From Schistocephalus solidus (lineage: Eukaryota > Platyhelminthes > Cestoda > Diphyllobothriidea > Diphyllobothriidae): DNA of 64,000 nucleotides. Positions 36,901 to 48,420 of the stretch are shown here, one piece after another. Each line of letters begins with the position of its first letter. The first letter of the stretch is position 1. The notes beneath the pieces are model-generated. The model was not told where the DNA came from. It saw nothing but the letters and a program-made list of their open reading frames with translations, and did not search any database. The stretch lies in NCBI GenBank assembly GCA_017591395.1, contig WEDG01005156.1, positions 1 to 64,000 on the forward strand. The letters run 5' to 3'. Made by a program: the position numbers and the translations under genes.

Positions 36901-38849
36901 TTTTTGATAAAGATGCTCATGAGTCTTTCGAAAATCTGTCGCTTAAGTCAGTGTTTTTGACATCGAACAAGAATGAAAGGAGTAGGATAAGAAAGACTGC
37001 AGCCAGAGTGCCGTCTTTAGTAAAGTGCTGCGGAGATGTCTCGTACTTGTGAATGACCGAAGTTCTGTGCGTGTCACGCACGACCTGGGCCCTACTTCAC
37101 GTGTGTGAGGGAGGTGTCTCCGATCTCACCAAAGTGTCATAACGGCCAACTTACGTAGGAGTCGTTGCAATCTAGTCCTCAATCCTGAAGGGGACCGATT
37201 TATGCAGTCAGTTGACAGCCACCCAAGTCATGGCAGCGTGGCCGTCCGTGTGCGTGCCGGGAAAATGGCAAGAGAGGAACATTATGACAATAAAAACTAC
37301 AATCTTCGATCATTTTAGCGACATTGGCCGCTAGCTGAAGGCCAACCAGAATTTTACGCTAAGTTCTCAAGTACTTTCTGAGGTCAGTGCAAGATTATGA
37401 ACATCAGATATGCGAAAACGCGTTCCGTCCTCTTCTGCTTAGTTTTCTTCGCGCCAACTCAAAAATGCCTCATCTTTTAAGAAAATCCCCCGCGAACGCT
37501 CCAACCCTGCTATTGCTCATAAATTTTGGTTGGACAGAAGGACGTCAGAATGAAGGCAAAAAAAGGGAGTGGTTCGCGTCCCAGGCGTTGGCAAATGTTG
37601 GCCGAAAGGCTGGCATAGACTGCATGGTCTTACCCGAATGGCTGGCGCGTCTAGGGAGATCCCGTAATCTACTGCGATAAAAACAGTCGCGTTTACGCGA
37701 GGCAACGCCCATTTCTAGGGAGCGTCTTCCGTGTGCGCATACAGCAGGTGAATGTCTCACCAACTATTGCTGAATTTACAAGGAAATCTCTGCACTGCAA
37801 AAGCCGCCACCACACGCACGACAAAACTGCAAAACAGCAATTGGGACGACAGCTCATTTAAAAAAAAACACACACAAAGATGTATTGAACTTAGTATTTT
37901 GTAGCTGGATTGTGTGGAAAGTTGTTATCGGAAACTATGAATATGGAAAGGGATGCAGCAAACAGGGACTAAGTTAAGGCTAATTACTGCAGCGTATAAT
38001 GAAGTAAAGTACAGAAAATAAGAAATTAATTACAACTGATATCTAGTGCAAAATGTTATAACTTCGTAAATTATCTTGTTGCATTTACCGCAGGGATAAA
38101 ATCCACCAGACAGATTTATCATCCCCTCTTCTTCAATGCAATTAAAAGTCTCTATCCATCCTTCTGAGTGGTTATTTTACGAAGTGTCGGAATATTTCCT
38201 GTAATATTGATTGATCCCTGGACTGTTCGCGGGTATAAAAGTGGCTTCGAGGCCGAGGCCGTAAAATAACCACTGACAATGTGCTTCTTAGTAATCTGTG
38301 AAAGTTCGGTCACCATATATCAGGAGTTGCACCACCTACTTGGATTTTGGTCTGACGTCCCTAATTGGCCAATTTTTCTTCATGATACCTCCGTCCCGTT
38401 GTCGAGGAATAGTTTGAGATTGTTTAAACTGGAGCCGGTAGTAATTGGATCATATAAGTAAAAAGGAGTTATTTAGGCAGTTACGAGGCAGCACCAAATC
38501 GACAACCTCCACATTCGAGTGCGATGCTACTTTCTAAGAGCCATAAGCGGCCACCATTGTTGCATTGGAACTCAAACAAATCAGGGGTCACCCAATGGCG
38601 CCACAGAGGCTCCTGCTGGAAAGTAGGCTCTCATAATCCCAACCTCGCTGATCTGTGGCCACTCGACAGACTACAGCTCGAACCGTCATGGCCGTTGATG
38701 CCCCAATTGCGGACGCTGGCCCCGGCTACTTTATCACGACAGTTCCACAGGTGCAAGCGACGACATTCATAGCGTGCCCCATGGCGCAGTACCGGTTATT
38801 TGCGTGTTACTTCGTGGTTTATAGCGAGGAAGACTGGTGTGACACCTAC
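33936..38849. other. intergenic, no gene recognised
   Basis: About 5 kb of A-T rich sequence without a recognisable exon or RT motif. A decayed piece of the hammerhead SINE body lies at about 35,235-35,290 on the minus strand (TTGACGA for CTGACGA, AAAA for GAAA). Confidence 0.4.
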
Positions 38850-39400
38850 CGCACTCTCTCCCTCAAACACACATTGGTTCTATGACAGGACAATGTCAAG
38901 ACGGTCGAAGATGGTCGCACACAGTTGCTGATAAAGGCAAAAATACCATCTATGTTGGCCACACATGACCTGCCCCCCATTGTAAGGGAGTTTCGAACAT
39001 GAGCGACAATGGCGTGAAGGCCAAATTAAGAGGGAGCTATTGTAGCCTGTTGCCCAGTCCTGAGAAGGTTCGAGTTATCCCACAGTTGACAATCTTCCAA
39101 GTGCGTCGTGATAGATTCAAGCTCGTCAGATGTATTATAATGTGAGATACACTGATGTACCGTGAGAAGGCTTGCTTACTGTCAATCTCACTCTCCCTTG
39201 CCTTTCTCAGGCACCAAGGAACTGTCCGAGCCTGTAGAGCAACTGGTGACTGAATTGAGCACAGTGGCCGACGTGGCATGTCATTCCATTCTCCTATGTA
39301 GGGCAGTATTTATAACCTGGGTAGAATCTGTGTGGACTGCTAAACGCACACCATGAGCTTCTGCCACTTTTCTTACAATCTAGCGCATTAACGGCGCAGC
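38850..39400 (-). repeat. diverged copy of the zinc-finger dispersed repeat
   Basis: Collinear with 62,930-63,340: GACAATGTCAAGAC, GGCCAAATTAAGAGGGAGC, TTCGAGTTATCCCACAGTTG, CAATCTTCCAAG, TGATAGATTCAAGCTCGTC and ATTATAATGTGAGATACACT. It lacks the zinc-finger part. Confidence 0.65.
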
Positions 39401-39444
39401 TGGTTGTGGGGGCCGAATAGCACATCATACATTACTAGGCACTA

Positions 39445-39900
39445 ATGGATGCAAACCAATCAATAGGTTTCCTGAACCAAACCATCTGCGACGCAGGGAA
39501 AAAAGTAGCTGCCATCAAGGACTCGCATTCTCGCAGGCGAGACTTCGCACAGTCAGAACACCCTTTGACCCCGCCGGTGGCCCGAGACATGATTGCTGAA
39601 ACAGGAGCTTTATTAGCCTCACGTTTCGGATCCTCACTCAAATGCATCATCGGAGACAAAATCAGAGAAGGGTGTTCTGGTTTTCTGTACACAAACAAAC
39701 TTTTCCTGTTGGTGACTTCTGCCGTGCGAAGTGGCTCGAAGGTTGGCTTGGCTTATTGTTGTGGTTACTACTCAACCAATACCTTAGCTGCTATAGAGCT
39801 ATTGCATGCCACCTATTCTGTACAGTACTCCCTCCTTATAGTGTGCTTCAACTTTTGTGGCTTCACTCTATCGCGGGTTTCCTATACAACCCATCTATAA
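39445..39900 (+). other. 151-codon open frame, unknown
   Basis: Begins ATG at 39445 and ends TAA at 39898. The first 80 residues are mixed and polar, the last 60 hydrophobic and Cys/Tyr-rich (LAYCCGYYS, LIVCFNFCGF). I recognise no family, see no splice partners and no second copy in the window. It may be chance or part of an unknown repeat. Confidence 0.15.
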
Positions 39901-39944
39901 ATGTGACTGTATTACGTGTTACATAAAATTCCTCGATAGAATGC

Positions 39945-40145
39945 GATGCACCTGCGCCCGACCCCACTTTCGGTTCTCTTGACTCTGTCTTGACGCGGGG
40001 CTCAAATGGGTGAGGGTAGAGAGAGAGAGCTGCAGCGCAAGTGAACTATTACTTAAAGCTAACTTACGCACAATTCGCCGTCCCTGTGCCAACATGCTGT
40101 GGAGTACAGGTGGATCCCGTCAAAACGACGGTTGAATTGTCACCA
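39945..40145 (+). repeat. fragment of the zinc-finger dispersed repeat (3' block)
   Basis: Shares CACCTGCGCCC, TTGACTCTGTCTTGACGC, GGGCTCAA-TGGG, TGCAGCGCAAGTGAACTATT, AGCTAACTTACGCACAA and TGTGGAGTACAGGTGGAT with 47,215-47,390. Confidence 0.7.
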
Positions 40146-42546
40146 TGTGCGTAGTCTATAAACATTTTGTTTAAATACCTTATTTCAATTAATCTAAGGA
40201 GACATCAAGGGTTCTGGTGTATAACTGTGTGGGTAATTTTTATAAGAACGTTGGAGGGTTTTGTTAGGATCTCAATTATATAGCGTTCGCGCATGCTAAC
40301 CTTTCGCGGGAAGTTCTGGAACACGACCCCGCTATTACGCAGGGATTGCGGGACTCCCTTCTTTCTGGTTCGTAAGACGAGCCAGTTAAATTCCGAGCAG
40401 CAGTTGTCAGGCTGTTTGTGTGAGTTCTCCTCTGTCTTGGGTCTGCTTCAATAAACCTTGATGGCTATGAAAAACTGGGGCCTACAGCAGGCGCCTAACG
40501 TACTATCAAAGGGCTGTAGCGTCTGATGGGAAATCGGTAGACTCGTGGTGTCTGTAGCATCGCCCTCTGGCATATCGTACCTGTGGGAAATGTCAGCATT
40601 ACGGGGCTAAGAAAAGCCGCAGTACTGTGATATGTGGTATTTAAGCCCAGATTTTCAGAATTCATCGCACGCAGTGTACCACACAAGAGGTATAATATTA
40701 AATGGCAGAGATCGCCAGTCGGTTCATAACAAAAAACGAGCTACTAGCCAGACTTTCCATGTGTTGATAGCTGCGATTTTGCATACTGTAGGTGGGGGAA
40801 GGATGAGAACAAAGATCGAGTGTACAAACACATACTACTGATAACTGCTTCTGTGACAGTACTTCTTCAATCGGGCGTAACGATGACAATGACAGCTGCA
40901 AGGAACAGTGCTCAACGGAACTCAACTGAGTTGGAGCTCGAGAGACGTTGATGACGCCGAAGTTATTATATCTTCCCACGACCATCAGATTACGCCACAA
41001 AGAGTAGGATAATGCATGGATTCACTGTCTAAAGTTGTAACAACATGACCGGTCTATCTGGTAAAGGCCAACCCGGATTTGACGCATAACTTCACCATAA
41101 CTGGAGTAATACATCAGTTACCTTTACCGCAAGCTATGATTGCTGGGCGTTTTGCAGCTGCGTGCAGCTCCAGATGTGAACTGGGTGTCAGAATGGGTCG
41201 TGCAATCGAAAATTTAGTCTTACCATCAAGTAAGCAATAGGAGTATCCCTCTCCCAAGGAGCCAAGCTTATCGCAGTTTATATACTATCATGTTGTGGGT
41301 TAGGCATATTGATTGTGGTAGTGTTACGTTCACGGAGCTTACGGCACCGTCTTTTTTGCAAGGTGAACTTAACAGTATTGAGTTCCAAAACGTGCCTCGA
41401 GACGGTCACTTGCATTCGTGAGGATACTAGTGAGGCGGTCAAGGAAATGTGACTTCCAGACAAAATATCCGAGGAGAATGAGAAAGTTGCCAGGAGGGGT
41501 GCATTAGCTGTTTGGCGTTTCAACTAGCACTTTCGATTGTCCGTCTTCAAACACGAGTGTGCTCTCTACATAGGTGGTATTACAACGTGCACGGGTCGCC
41601 GCGCGTTCCATCGTTCCTGTGACTGGGTTACCCAATACTCTCTGCGAGGGGCCTGCGCCTAACTGCACCTTGGGCGGGCTCGTGGTCCCCGCCGCAGCCC
41701 AAGTTGGGCTGAGGTTACTGAGATGTAGCGCACTTCCCCGGGACGCTGGTGAGCGCGCAGTCGGTGGCATATATTGCCACGTGCCAGGTACTATGATAAT
41801 ATTTGCAGTCATCGAACTGGTACTTGTACCCACTGTGCCCTAGATATTTATAGCACTACGTAACTGTCCTATCTTGCAGGGGTATAAAGGTGTCGCAGCT
41901 GCCTTTCGATAACATTACTTTCCTCCTGTCCCACTGCTCGAGGAAACTTCAAGCCATGTCATTAGACTGTGTCGTTCTTTTAATGCTTCTAGCTTTAATG
42001 AAAATAATGTTTCACTATATTGCCTTTTCTCGTCTTCCGCTTTAGCTGCATGTTGTCTGGACCCCCAAGCTGGTATTTTAGCAGGATTCTGCCAATCGCC
42101 TAATAAACTGCACAGTCATCTAGGCACATTGAACGATGAAAGTAATCGCGGTAAACACCCGAGTCTCCATCTTTCGTCTTAGTGGAAGAAACGCTATTTA
42201 CTCACCAGTTTTACCAACACCTACCGAGAAGGCTAGAGTGCGCGTTCTCCAAGTCGGCAGGAATGCAAACAAAAGCAAAATATGCGCCTTGGTAAAGCGA
42301 CCTATAGGAAGCAGGAGACACAAATTACTAAACTGTTTGAACGCCCAACTGAGCACACGTACGTTGAGATGACTGCCTCAGCACGTGGGCGATGCTTTTC
42401 GAAAAGGTCGATTTTGTAGCTCTGTAGGTCCTGCAATCTACTTGCGTTTCTAGAACTCCTTTCTTACCAAACAACTCGGGTCTGCACTGGGCCTGGCACA
42501 GTTCTTGTAGCAAATGTGTCCTTTCGTGTGAAAATATTGACCTAAC
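40146..42546. other. intergenic, no gene recognised
   Basis: A G-C rich patch at 41,504-41,843 is open on both strands (109 codons minus, 89 plus) but neither product shows a known motif. Confidence 0.4.
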
Positions 42547-43139
42547 GCAATATTTGTTATACTGCTTAATCGCCATTGTTTACGAGTGCAGGTGTCTCAG
42601 GCGTGGTATGTTGTGAGAGGTTTTTTTCTTGGGAAAAGCGAATCGTCGTCGAAAGTAGATACTCTCATTAAATCACACCATCACCAGTCCTCATGGTGAG
42701 AGGTTGATCTTGAATTGTCTTGTTTTTACCTCAGCTGACGCGGGAGCTGCAGGGTCTGCTAAAATATTTAATAAGCTTTTAGATTCACTAGATGTTCTCG
42801 TTTGACCATATAATTCTACCTATTTCGCTGTCGGCGTTTTGGGATCTAAATTAGTTTAGTATGAGAGCGGATATATCTCGTCTCCGTGCCTTCCCTTCTT
42901 GATTTGGTCACCTTATGGTTGGATGTATACAGATATTGAGTTCAAAGCATGAACTATACACGTGAACTATCCCAACCAGCGTGCGTTCTCATTGTTACAA
43001 TTTTGTCTTTTTTTAGATAGAAAATGAGAGAAATTTCTGAACTCCATAAGAACAGTTAGGAAGACGTTTAGCATTGATGCTGATTCAGAGACGTGATGTC
43101 CTGGAAGTGGGATAGAACGATGTCCATAGGAGACTACCA

Positions 43140-43312
43140 ACAAACACAAGGGAAACTGGGATTGCAGTTTCGGGCTTAATAGCCATCGTCAGTCGGCCTT
43201 ACTTAACCCCCAGAGTTGGGATATGTGAGACTATAGCTCCCACTCTTTAAGTTATTAGTCCAACGCTCTGAAAATTGAACCACGGGCTCGTTGCCCCGTC
43301 GGTTGTAATCGA
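43140..43312 (-). repeat. tRNA-derived SINE, decayed (in duplication unit 1)
   Basis: Minus strand: GAGCCCGTGGTTCAATTTTC, AGAGCGTTGGACTAATAAC (tRNA-like head), then CCGACTGACGATGGC-TATTAAGCCCGAAA. The body matches the SINE at 49.4 kb but with a 4-bp deletion around stem I and the ribozyme core. Confidence 0.6.
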
Positions 43313-43320
43313 CTCCACAA

Positions 43321-43383
43321 TTAACCATGACCTCACCCTTAGCCCCAACCTTAACCCTTGCCGTAGCACTAACACTTACCTCC
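43321..43383. repeat. degenerate CCTTAA/CCTAA-like tract
   Basis: TTAACCATGACCTCACCC, TTAGCCCCAACCTTAACCC and ACTAACACTTACC; repeated at 44,198-44,260 in the second duplication unit. Confidence 0.4.
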
Positions 43384-43421
43384 CTTGAATAGGGCTATGC
43401 ATCTTTCCGTATCTTGCCACG

Positions 43422-44297
43422 GCAATATTTGTTATACTGCTTAATCGCCATTGTTTACGAGTGCAGGTGTCTCAGGCGTGGTATGTTGTGAGAGGTTTTT
43501 CTTGGGAAAAAGCGAATCGTCGTCGAAAGTAGATACTCTCATTAAATCACACCATCACCAGTCCTCATGGTGAGAGGTTGATCTTGAATTGTCTTGTTTT
43601 TTACCTCAGCTGACGCGGGAGCTGCAGGGTCTGCTAAAATATTTGAATAAGCTTTTAGATTCACTAGATGTTCTCGTTTGACCATATAATTCTACCTATT
43701 TCGCTGTCGGCGTTTTTGGGATCTAAATTAGTTTAGTATGAGAGCGGATATATCTCGTCTCCGTGCCTTCCCTTCTTGATTTGGTCACCTTATGGTTGGA
43801 TGTATACAGATATTGAGTTCAAAAGCATGAACTATACACGTGAACTATCCCAACCAGCGTGCGTTCTCATTGTTACAATTTTGTCTTTTTAGATAGAAAT
43901 GAGAGAAATTTCTGAACTCCATAAGAACAGTTAGGAAGACGTTTAGCATTGATGCTGATTCAGAGACGTGATGTCCTGGAAGTGGGATAGAACGATGTCC
44001 ATAGGAGACTACCAACAAACACAAGGGAAACTGGGATTGCAGTTTCGGGCTTAATAGCCATCGTCAGTCGGCCTTACTTAACCCCCAGAGTTGGGATATG
44101 TGAGACTATAGCTCCCACTCTTTAAGTTATTAGTCCAAACGCTCTGAAAATTGAACCACGGGCTCGTTGCCCCGTCGGTTGTAATCGACTCCACAATTAA
44201 CCATGACCTCACCCTTAGCCCCAACCTTAACCCTTGCCGTAGCACTAACACTTACCTCCCTTGAATAGGGCTATGCATCTTTCCGTATCTTGCCACG
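43422..44297. repeat. 876-bp tandem direct duplication, unit 2
   Basis: Second copy of the unit at 42547-43421, ending CTTGCCACG before ATCAGTCTCC. It includes the second SINE copy at about 44,016-44,188 (minus). Confidence 0.9.
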
Positions 44298-44518
44298 ATC
44301 AGTCTCCTTTTTAATTCCCTTGAGCTAAATAATATCAGTCAAACTAAATTTATTCGTCCGGCGCGAAAGCGGTTGAGAACTTTTTAATCAATGTGATGAA
44401 CTAGAAACTAGTTTGAGACTCAAGTTTCCTTCTGATTCCCACAGTTGCTCACTTACTCTTCATTTTTGACACGCCTTCATGTCAGTGCATTTCTGCTCTG
44501 ATCCGAAATTTGCCACTG

Positions 44519-44760
44519 CTCGTGTGCCCGTCTGTCGTCTGCAAGCGTAGAGATTTGCTTGCGCGTACGTGGCTAATCCTTCATTCTAGATGCACCAATC
44601 ACACTTGCGTGTTTTCTGATTTGCTTCCTGGACAGTCGTAAGTCGGCAGGAGAAGTGGCCTATTGACAATTCAGTCACTCATGATTCAGGTAAGCTACAC
44701 ACCTTCATCCTCACGCCTACACGAGTACAAGGTCAAGGCAAAATTACTGTTCCAATTAGA
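44519..44760 (+). repeat. diverged direct repeat, copy 1
   Basis: Shares with 45,160-45,385 the order GATTTGCT-GCG-TACGT-GCTAA-CC, TTCTAGATGCA/TTCGAGATGCA, CACTTG-GTGTTTTC, and CATCCTCACGCCTACACG followed by AAGGTCA. Function unknown. Confidence 0.6.
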
Positions 44761-45159
44761 AGTGCACATGCGCCTTGTGAGTTGTAGTGGAAAAAGCGGA
44801 AGATTTGTGCTTCTCGACCTCGGAGAGATCTTACAGGACGCTGACATGTGTGAGCGGCGTTAGAAGTTGTTAAGAAAGCGTGAGAAAATAATAGGGCACT
44901 CAAACTTCAGGTGAAATTACTAAAACGGTAAAATTGGTTGCTCGAAAAAAAACAGGAAGACTGATTGACCGCACCCAGTTTGCACACCATAAGGACAGCG
45001 CTGGCTATTTCAACAGAAAAGCAATTATGTAATTATGTACCATACAGGTACCAGCTAAAAACCCAAACACGCGTGCTTCGCCGATCATTTACAGTTGCCT
45101 GACTCAGCTGCGAGGGACTCAAGTCATCAGTGGGTCCCCCAACGTCCCCATGTGTTTTC

Positions 45160-45385
45160 TGGTATGATCGACTCTCCTGCTCGTATATCCTGTCTCTAGT
45201 GTTTAGATTTGCTGCGTACGTAGCTAACCTGCATTCGAGATGCAACAGTCCACTTGTGTGTTTTCGATCCGGGAAGCTCGTCTCCTCGCAGTATGCAGTG
45301 ACCACCAGCTTGTGGCTGAGGTAGGCGACACCATCATCCTCACGCCTACACGGTAAAGGTCATGCCCACACTGGACAGAGGACAC
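45160..45385 (+). repeat. diverged direct repeat, copy 2
   Basis: See copy 1. The shared 3' block ATCATCCTCACGCCTACACG lies at 45,332-45,351. Confidence 0.6.
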
Positions 45386-45569
45386 AATTTGGTATGGGAG
45401 AGAACGTAAATCCTCGGTGCCCACCCCACAGGAAAGGGTCGTTAGGCCCTGGAAGCAATGCACTCAGAAGAGGCATGCATCAATAGGCCTGTCGATTTCG
45501 ATGTCACTTCAAAATGTGTCAAGGTCAGGTGGAAGCCAGCACAGCCACCAACGGCCGGGTAACTGAATC

Positions 45570-45770
45570 CAGCGGAGGCCTAATGGCCTAAACTTTAGCC
45601 TACCGCCGAAGTCGATTGTTTTTTACATCTCCCATTCGTCTGACGACGAACTGAGGTACCAGATTCAAATATTTACACAAAGTTATTTTATTCACGAAGA
45701 ACTTGAATATTTTTTTTATATTCATCTTTATATCCCTTTTGCCATTTCCCAAAGAAGACGATGAAGAAAA
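45570..45770 (+). repeat. Penelope-type 3' end remnant with degenerate hammerhead
   Basis: Contains CCATTCGTCTGACGAC, GAACTGAGGTACCAG-ATTC and AAAT, then TTATTCACGAAGAACTTGAA. TCGT-CTGACGA equals the ribozyme start in the Penelope units at 50-62 kb and GAACTG/CAGATTC forms a stem II, but the GAAA box and 3' half of stem I are lost. Likely a fossil terminus of a related element. Confidence 0.5.
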
Positions 45771-46329
45771 GCGGCGATTTCGTGGACCACACTGTATTGA
45801 TGCTGACGTTTCGTAAACTTCCTCGTTTCCATTATCAGGGAGGTGGTGTCTGTTCCTGCTATCCTAGAGTTGCACTATTTTACCGCCTATCTCGTGTTAT
45901 AGACATGCCTGACACACGATCTCTGACCTGCCTGTTGACTGAGGATTTGTTTTGGCCCCTCCATGGCTGACCGCTGGCACACCCGTGTGAACCCTGTCCC
46001 CGGCGCGACTGTCGTCGTCGCTGCAAGGTCTGTGGGCCCTCTCTCATAACCGGATGGGTTAATCAGCTGTCGGTGTAGGTGTGAGTCACGTTTGGTTGTT
46101 TGGGCGCGCGGTGGGTAGATGTCTCACATCGGTCGTGTGACCAGCTGGCTGTCTCCTCGCGCTTTGAAAGTGACAACTATTGGAGTAGGCACGATTTGTT
46201 AGCTAGTGTTGTCGGCCCCGCCTGGTAGGTCGGATATAGATCAATAGTTCTGTTGATTGTACCAACTGAGGACCAACTTTCGAGCACCATTCTGGTAATT
46301 TAGTTATTGGCTAGGCTGATACCTCTCGA

Positions 46330-47425
46330 TTTACCATAGGTGAAACTGGGCTTCTCCTGTCATGCATGTCAACTCACGCATTGGCCTAGTCGGTCACCTG
46401 CGAATCCATCGCACGGAGGCTGGTGAACCAGTGCCTTGGGCTCCGACATACAGTCGCCACGCCCACCTCCACTGCCCTCAGTGCTCCCGCAAATTTACAC
46501 ACCGCATGGGCCTATTAGGATACATTCGCCTCTACAACAACCTGCGGTAAACCACCGGAGGCTAAGCCACATCAGCGCACACCATATACACTAATACATA
46601 GACAACACCTGCACAATCATCATAATGTACCCGATAAAATCACGGTTTCCTAGAAACAATGGCTTGGAAGGCTGCCAATCTGACGCTTAAACCAGACCAC
46701 CCCGTCGGCGTATGTGCTGTGTGTGTCGAGTGGCTGACCAGTGGACTGGGAGTCAGACGGCGATGGCTTCTCCATATCCCCTGAGTAAGTGAATCCTGGT
46801 GTGTGCGTTAGGGGGGCCAGGTCATGCTGTGGCGCGCAAAGACGGGTATGCCGACCCGTCAGCCAATGGGCCCACTCCCACATCAGACAACTGACTGTCT
46901 CGGATGGTGGTCTGATTGTGGGGGTGGGGGGGAGAGTGAGGTTGACAGCTCAGCGTAATTTCCTCACTATGAACAATTTGACGCGCTTGGAAGTATCACG
47001 GTGTGCTAAAAGCCGTGGCTTGGAAGGTTACCAACTGACGGGATAACTCGGACCGCGTGGTCAACCCAATGTGTGCTTTGTGTGGAGTGGCTGACTGGCG
47101 GACTGAGAGTTAGGCTGCAATGACTCCTTCTTAATGTGGCCTTTATGGCACTCCCACTCCATGGGATCCGAGTCAGGTGTGGTGGTACACCCAGGGGCAG
47201 CTCCGGCCGCGCCAGCCACCTGCGTCCTCTCCCATCTCCGGTCTTCTTGACTCTGTCTTGACACCGGGCTCAAGTGGGGGAGGAGGAGAGAGTGCGGTGG
47301 CTGCAGCGCAAGGTTACTATCACTTAAAACTAATTCACGCGCAAGTCACCGTCCCTGCACCATCTGGTGTGGAGCATACGGTGGACCTGGTCGAAATCAA
47401 GGGTCAAACTGTCATGTTCATATAC
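46330..47425 (+). mobile_element. zinc-finger dispersed repeat, long copy A
   Basis: About 1.1 kb with a 5' block carrying two degenerate C2H2 fingers (46,340-46,550), a middle block, and a 3' block (47,000-47,425) that is scattered through the window. The full order recurs inverted at 62,812-63,960. No transposase, RT or clear terminal repeats are visible, so it is probably non-autonomous; the class is unknown. Confidence 0.7.
46362..46550 (+). pseudogene. degenerate C2H2 zinc-finger peptide
   Basis: 62 codons. Finger 1 keeps NSRIGLVGHLRIHRT but its CxxC lies out of frame just upstream. A linker GEPVPWAP follows. Finger 2 reads LHCPQCSRKFTHRMGLLGYI-RLY, with CxxC intact but both zinc-binding His replaced by Tyr. 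A related minus-strand frame is at 63,685-63,927. As written it cannot form a normal finger. Confidence 0.7.
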
Positions 47426-47695
47426 TAGTCACGGTCTATCCTCGTGGTTGGCTGCGTTCACGTACCTCGCACTCTAACTTTGGCACGGTATGCTATGGAC
47501 CACCACTTACTGCTCCGTTTTCGGCAGCCGGTCTATAGTTCTCCGTATCTGCTACCTGTTAGTTGATTCCGGTTTATAGGTCACCCCAATCTCAAAAAGC
47601 CCAAGATTCTTGTTATCGCCTCCGAAACATGTCCTACGTAATGGATCTAGGCCAAAACTTCGTTTCGCCACCGTTAGGTCACTCACGGGTAGGCT
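47426..47695. other. no feature recognised
   Basis: Short spacer between the zinc-finger repeat and the minus-strand Penelope remnant; it may contain decayed 3' sequence of the latter. Confidence 0.3.
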
Positions 47696-48420
47696 TTATT
47701 CGGTACTCACGCATGAGGTATCGTGTATAACTATTGCCTGTGACGAGTCAGTGTAGGTAATTCGCTTCCTTTTTTCTCCTATCATCGTCACTACAGTGTG
47801 TTTGAACCCATAGGAACAGAGTTCTGATACAACCGTTTTTGTAACCAGTAGGGCGATTACTTTGGGATTGGAGGTTGTGTCTAGTATTATTTGCCTTACT
47901 GTATACCGTACATCAAGGAAGGGCAACTGGTTGTTGTTTTCATCTTCCATTGTAAATTGGATGTCGGAGAATATTGAGTTCAATAAGACCTTGAAGTTTT
48001 GAACGTTGTTCCCCCTGATTATAGTAAATGTTTTGTCGTGGTATCTGGGCCAGAATTTTGAGGAGTACGAACGGAAGACCAGTCGTTCAAGCCACTGAAG
48101 AACCTCCTCGACAATCCACCCAGAGAGGGGCGAGCGCATCGGCGTTCCCTTCCTTCGCCCGGTCGTTGAAAGTGAGGGAGGTTCTGAGGCACAATTTCAG
48201 GTGTTCAGTGACGTCATCCTACTTTTCCTGCAGAAGTTCGTCAATAGTGCTGCTAGCGAGGCCCAATAGAACATCTCGCGTGTTGACCTTCAGATAATAT
48301 AACAGAACTGTCAGCTGCTACTTCGTGAGACCACAGGATGCGAGGTTTTGAACCAGAAGACTGCGTTGAGGGACTTATTCTTGCAAACTTCTCAGTGACA
48401 AAGCCCAATACTGAGCATTT
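47696..48420 (-). pseudogene. Penelope-like reverse transcriptase remnant, second lineage
   Basis: On the minus strand, LKLCLRTSLTFNDR near 48,190, then after a frame change KGTPMRSPLSGWIVEEVLQ-WLERLVFRSY (motif B), KFWPRYHDKTFTII (motif C, YVDDT decayed to YHDKT) and IQFTMEDENNNQLPFLDV (motif D/E). These are collinear with the RT of the array at 50-62 kb but differ at many residues, so this is a separate, older Penelope lineage. The endonuclease part is not recognisable. Confidence 0.75.

Larger units (their letters stand above)
42547..43421. repeat. 875-bp tandem direct duplication, unit 1
   Basis: The unit starts GCAATATTTGTTATACTGC and recurs at 43422. The two units differ, as far as I can read, only by about nine 1-2 bp indels, nearly all in homopolymers, with no substitution seen. 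The unit holds a minus-strand tRNA-SINE and a CCTAA-like tract, but no gene. Confidence 0.9.

Noticed and set aside
42547..44297. Direct repeats as LTRs of a retrotransposon
   Set aside because: The two 875-bp units are directly adjacent with nothing between them, lack TG...CA ends and contain a SINE fragment; this is a tandem duplication.
47696..48139. Host gene on the minus strand (147 codons)
   Set aside because: PLSG, YHDKT and NQLPFLDV motifs identify it as a decayed Penelope RT.
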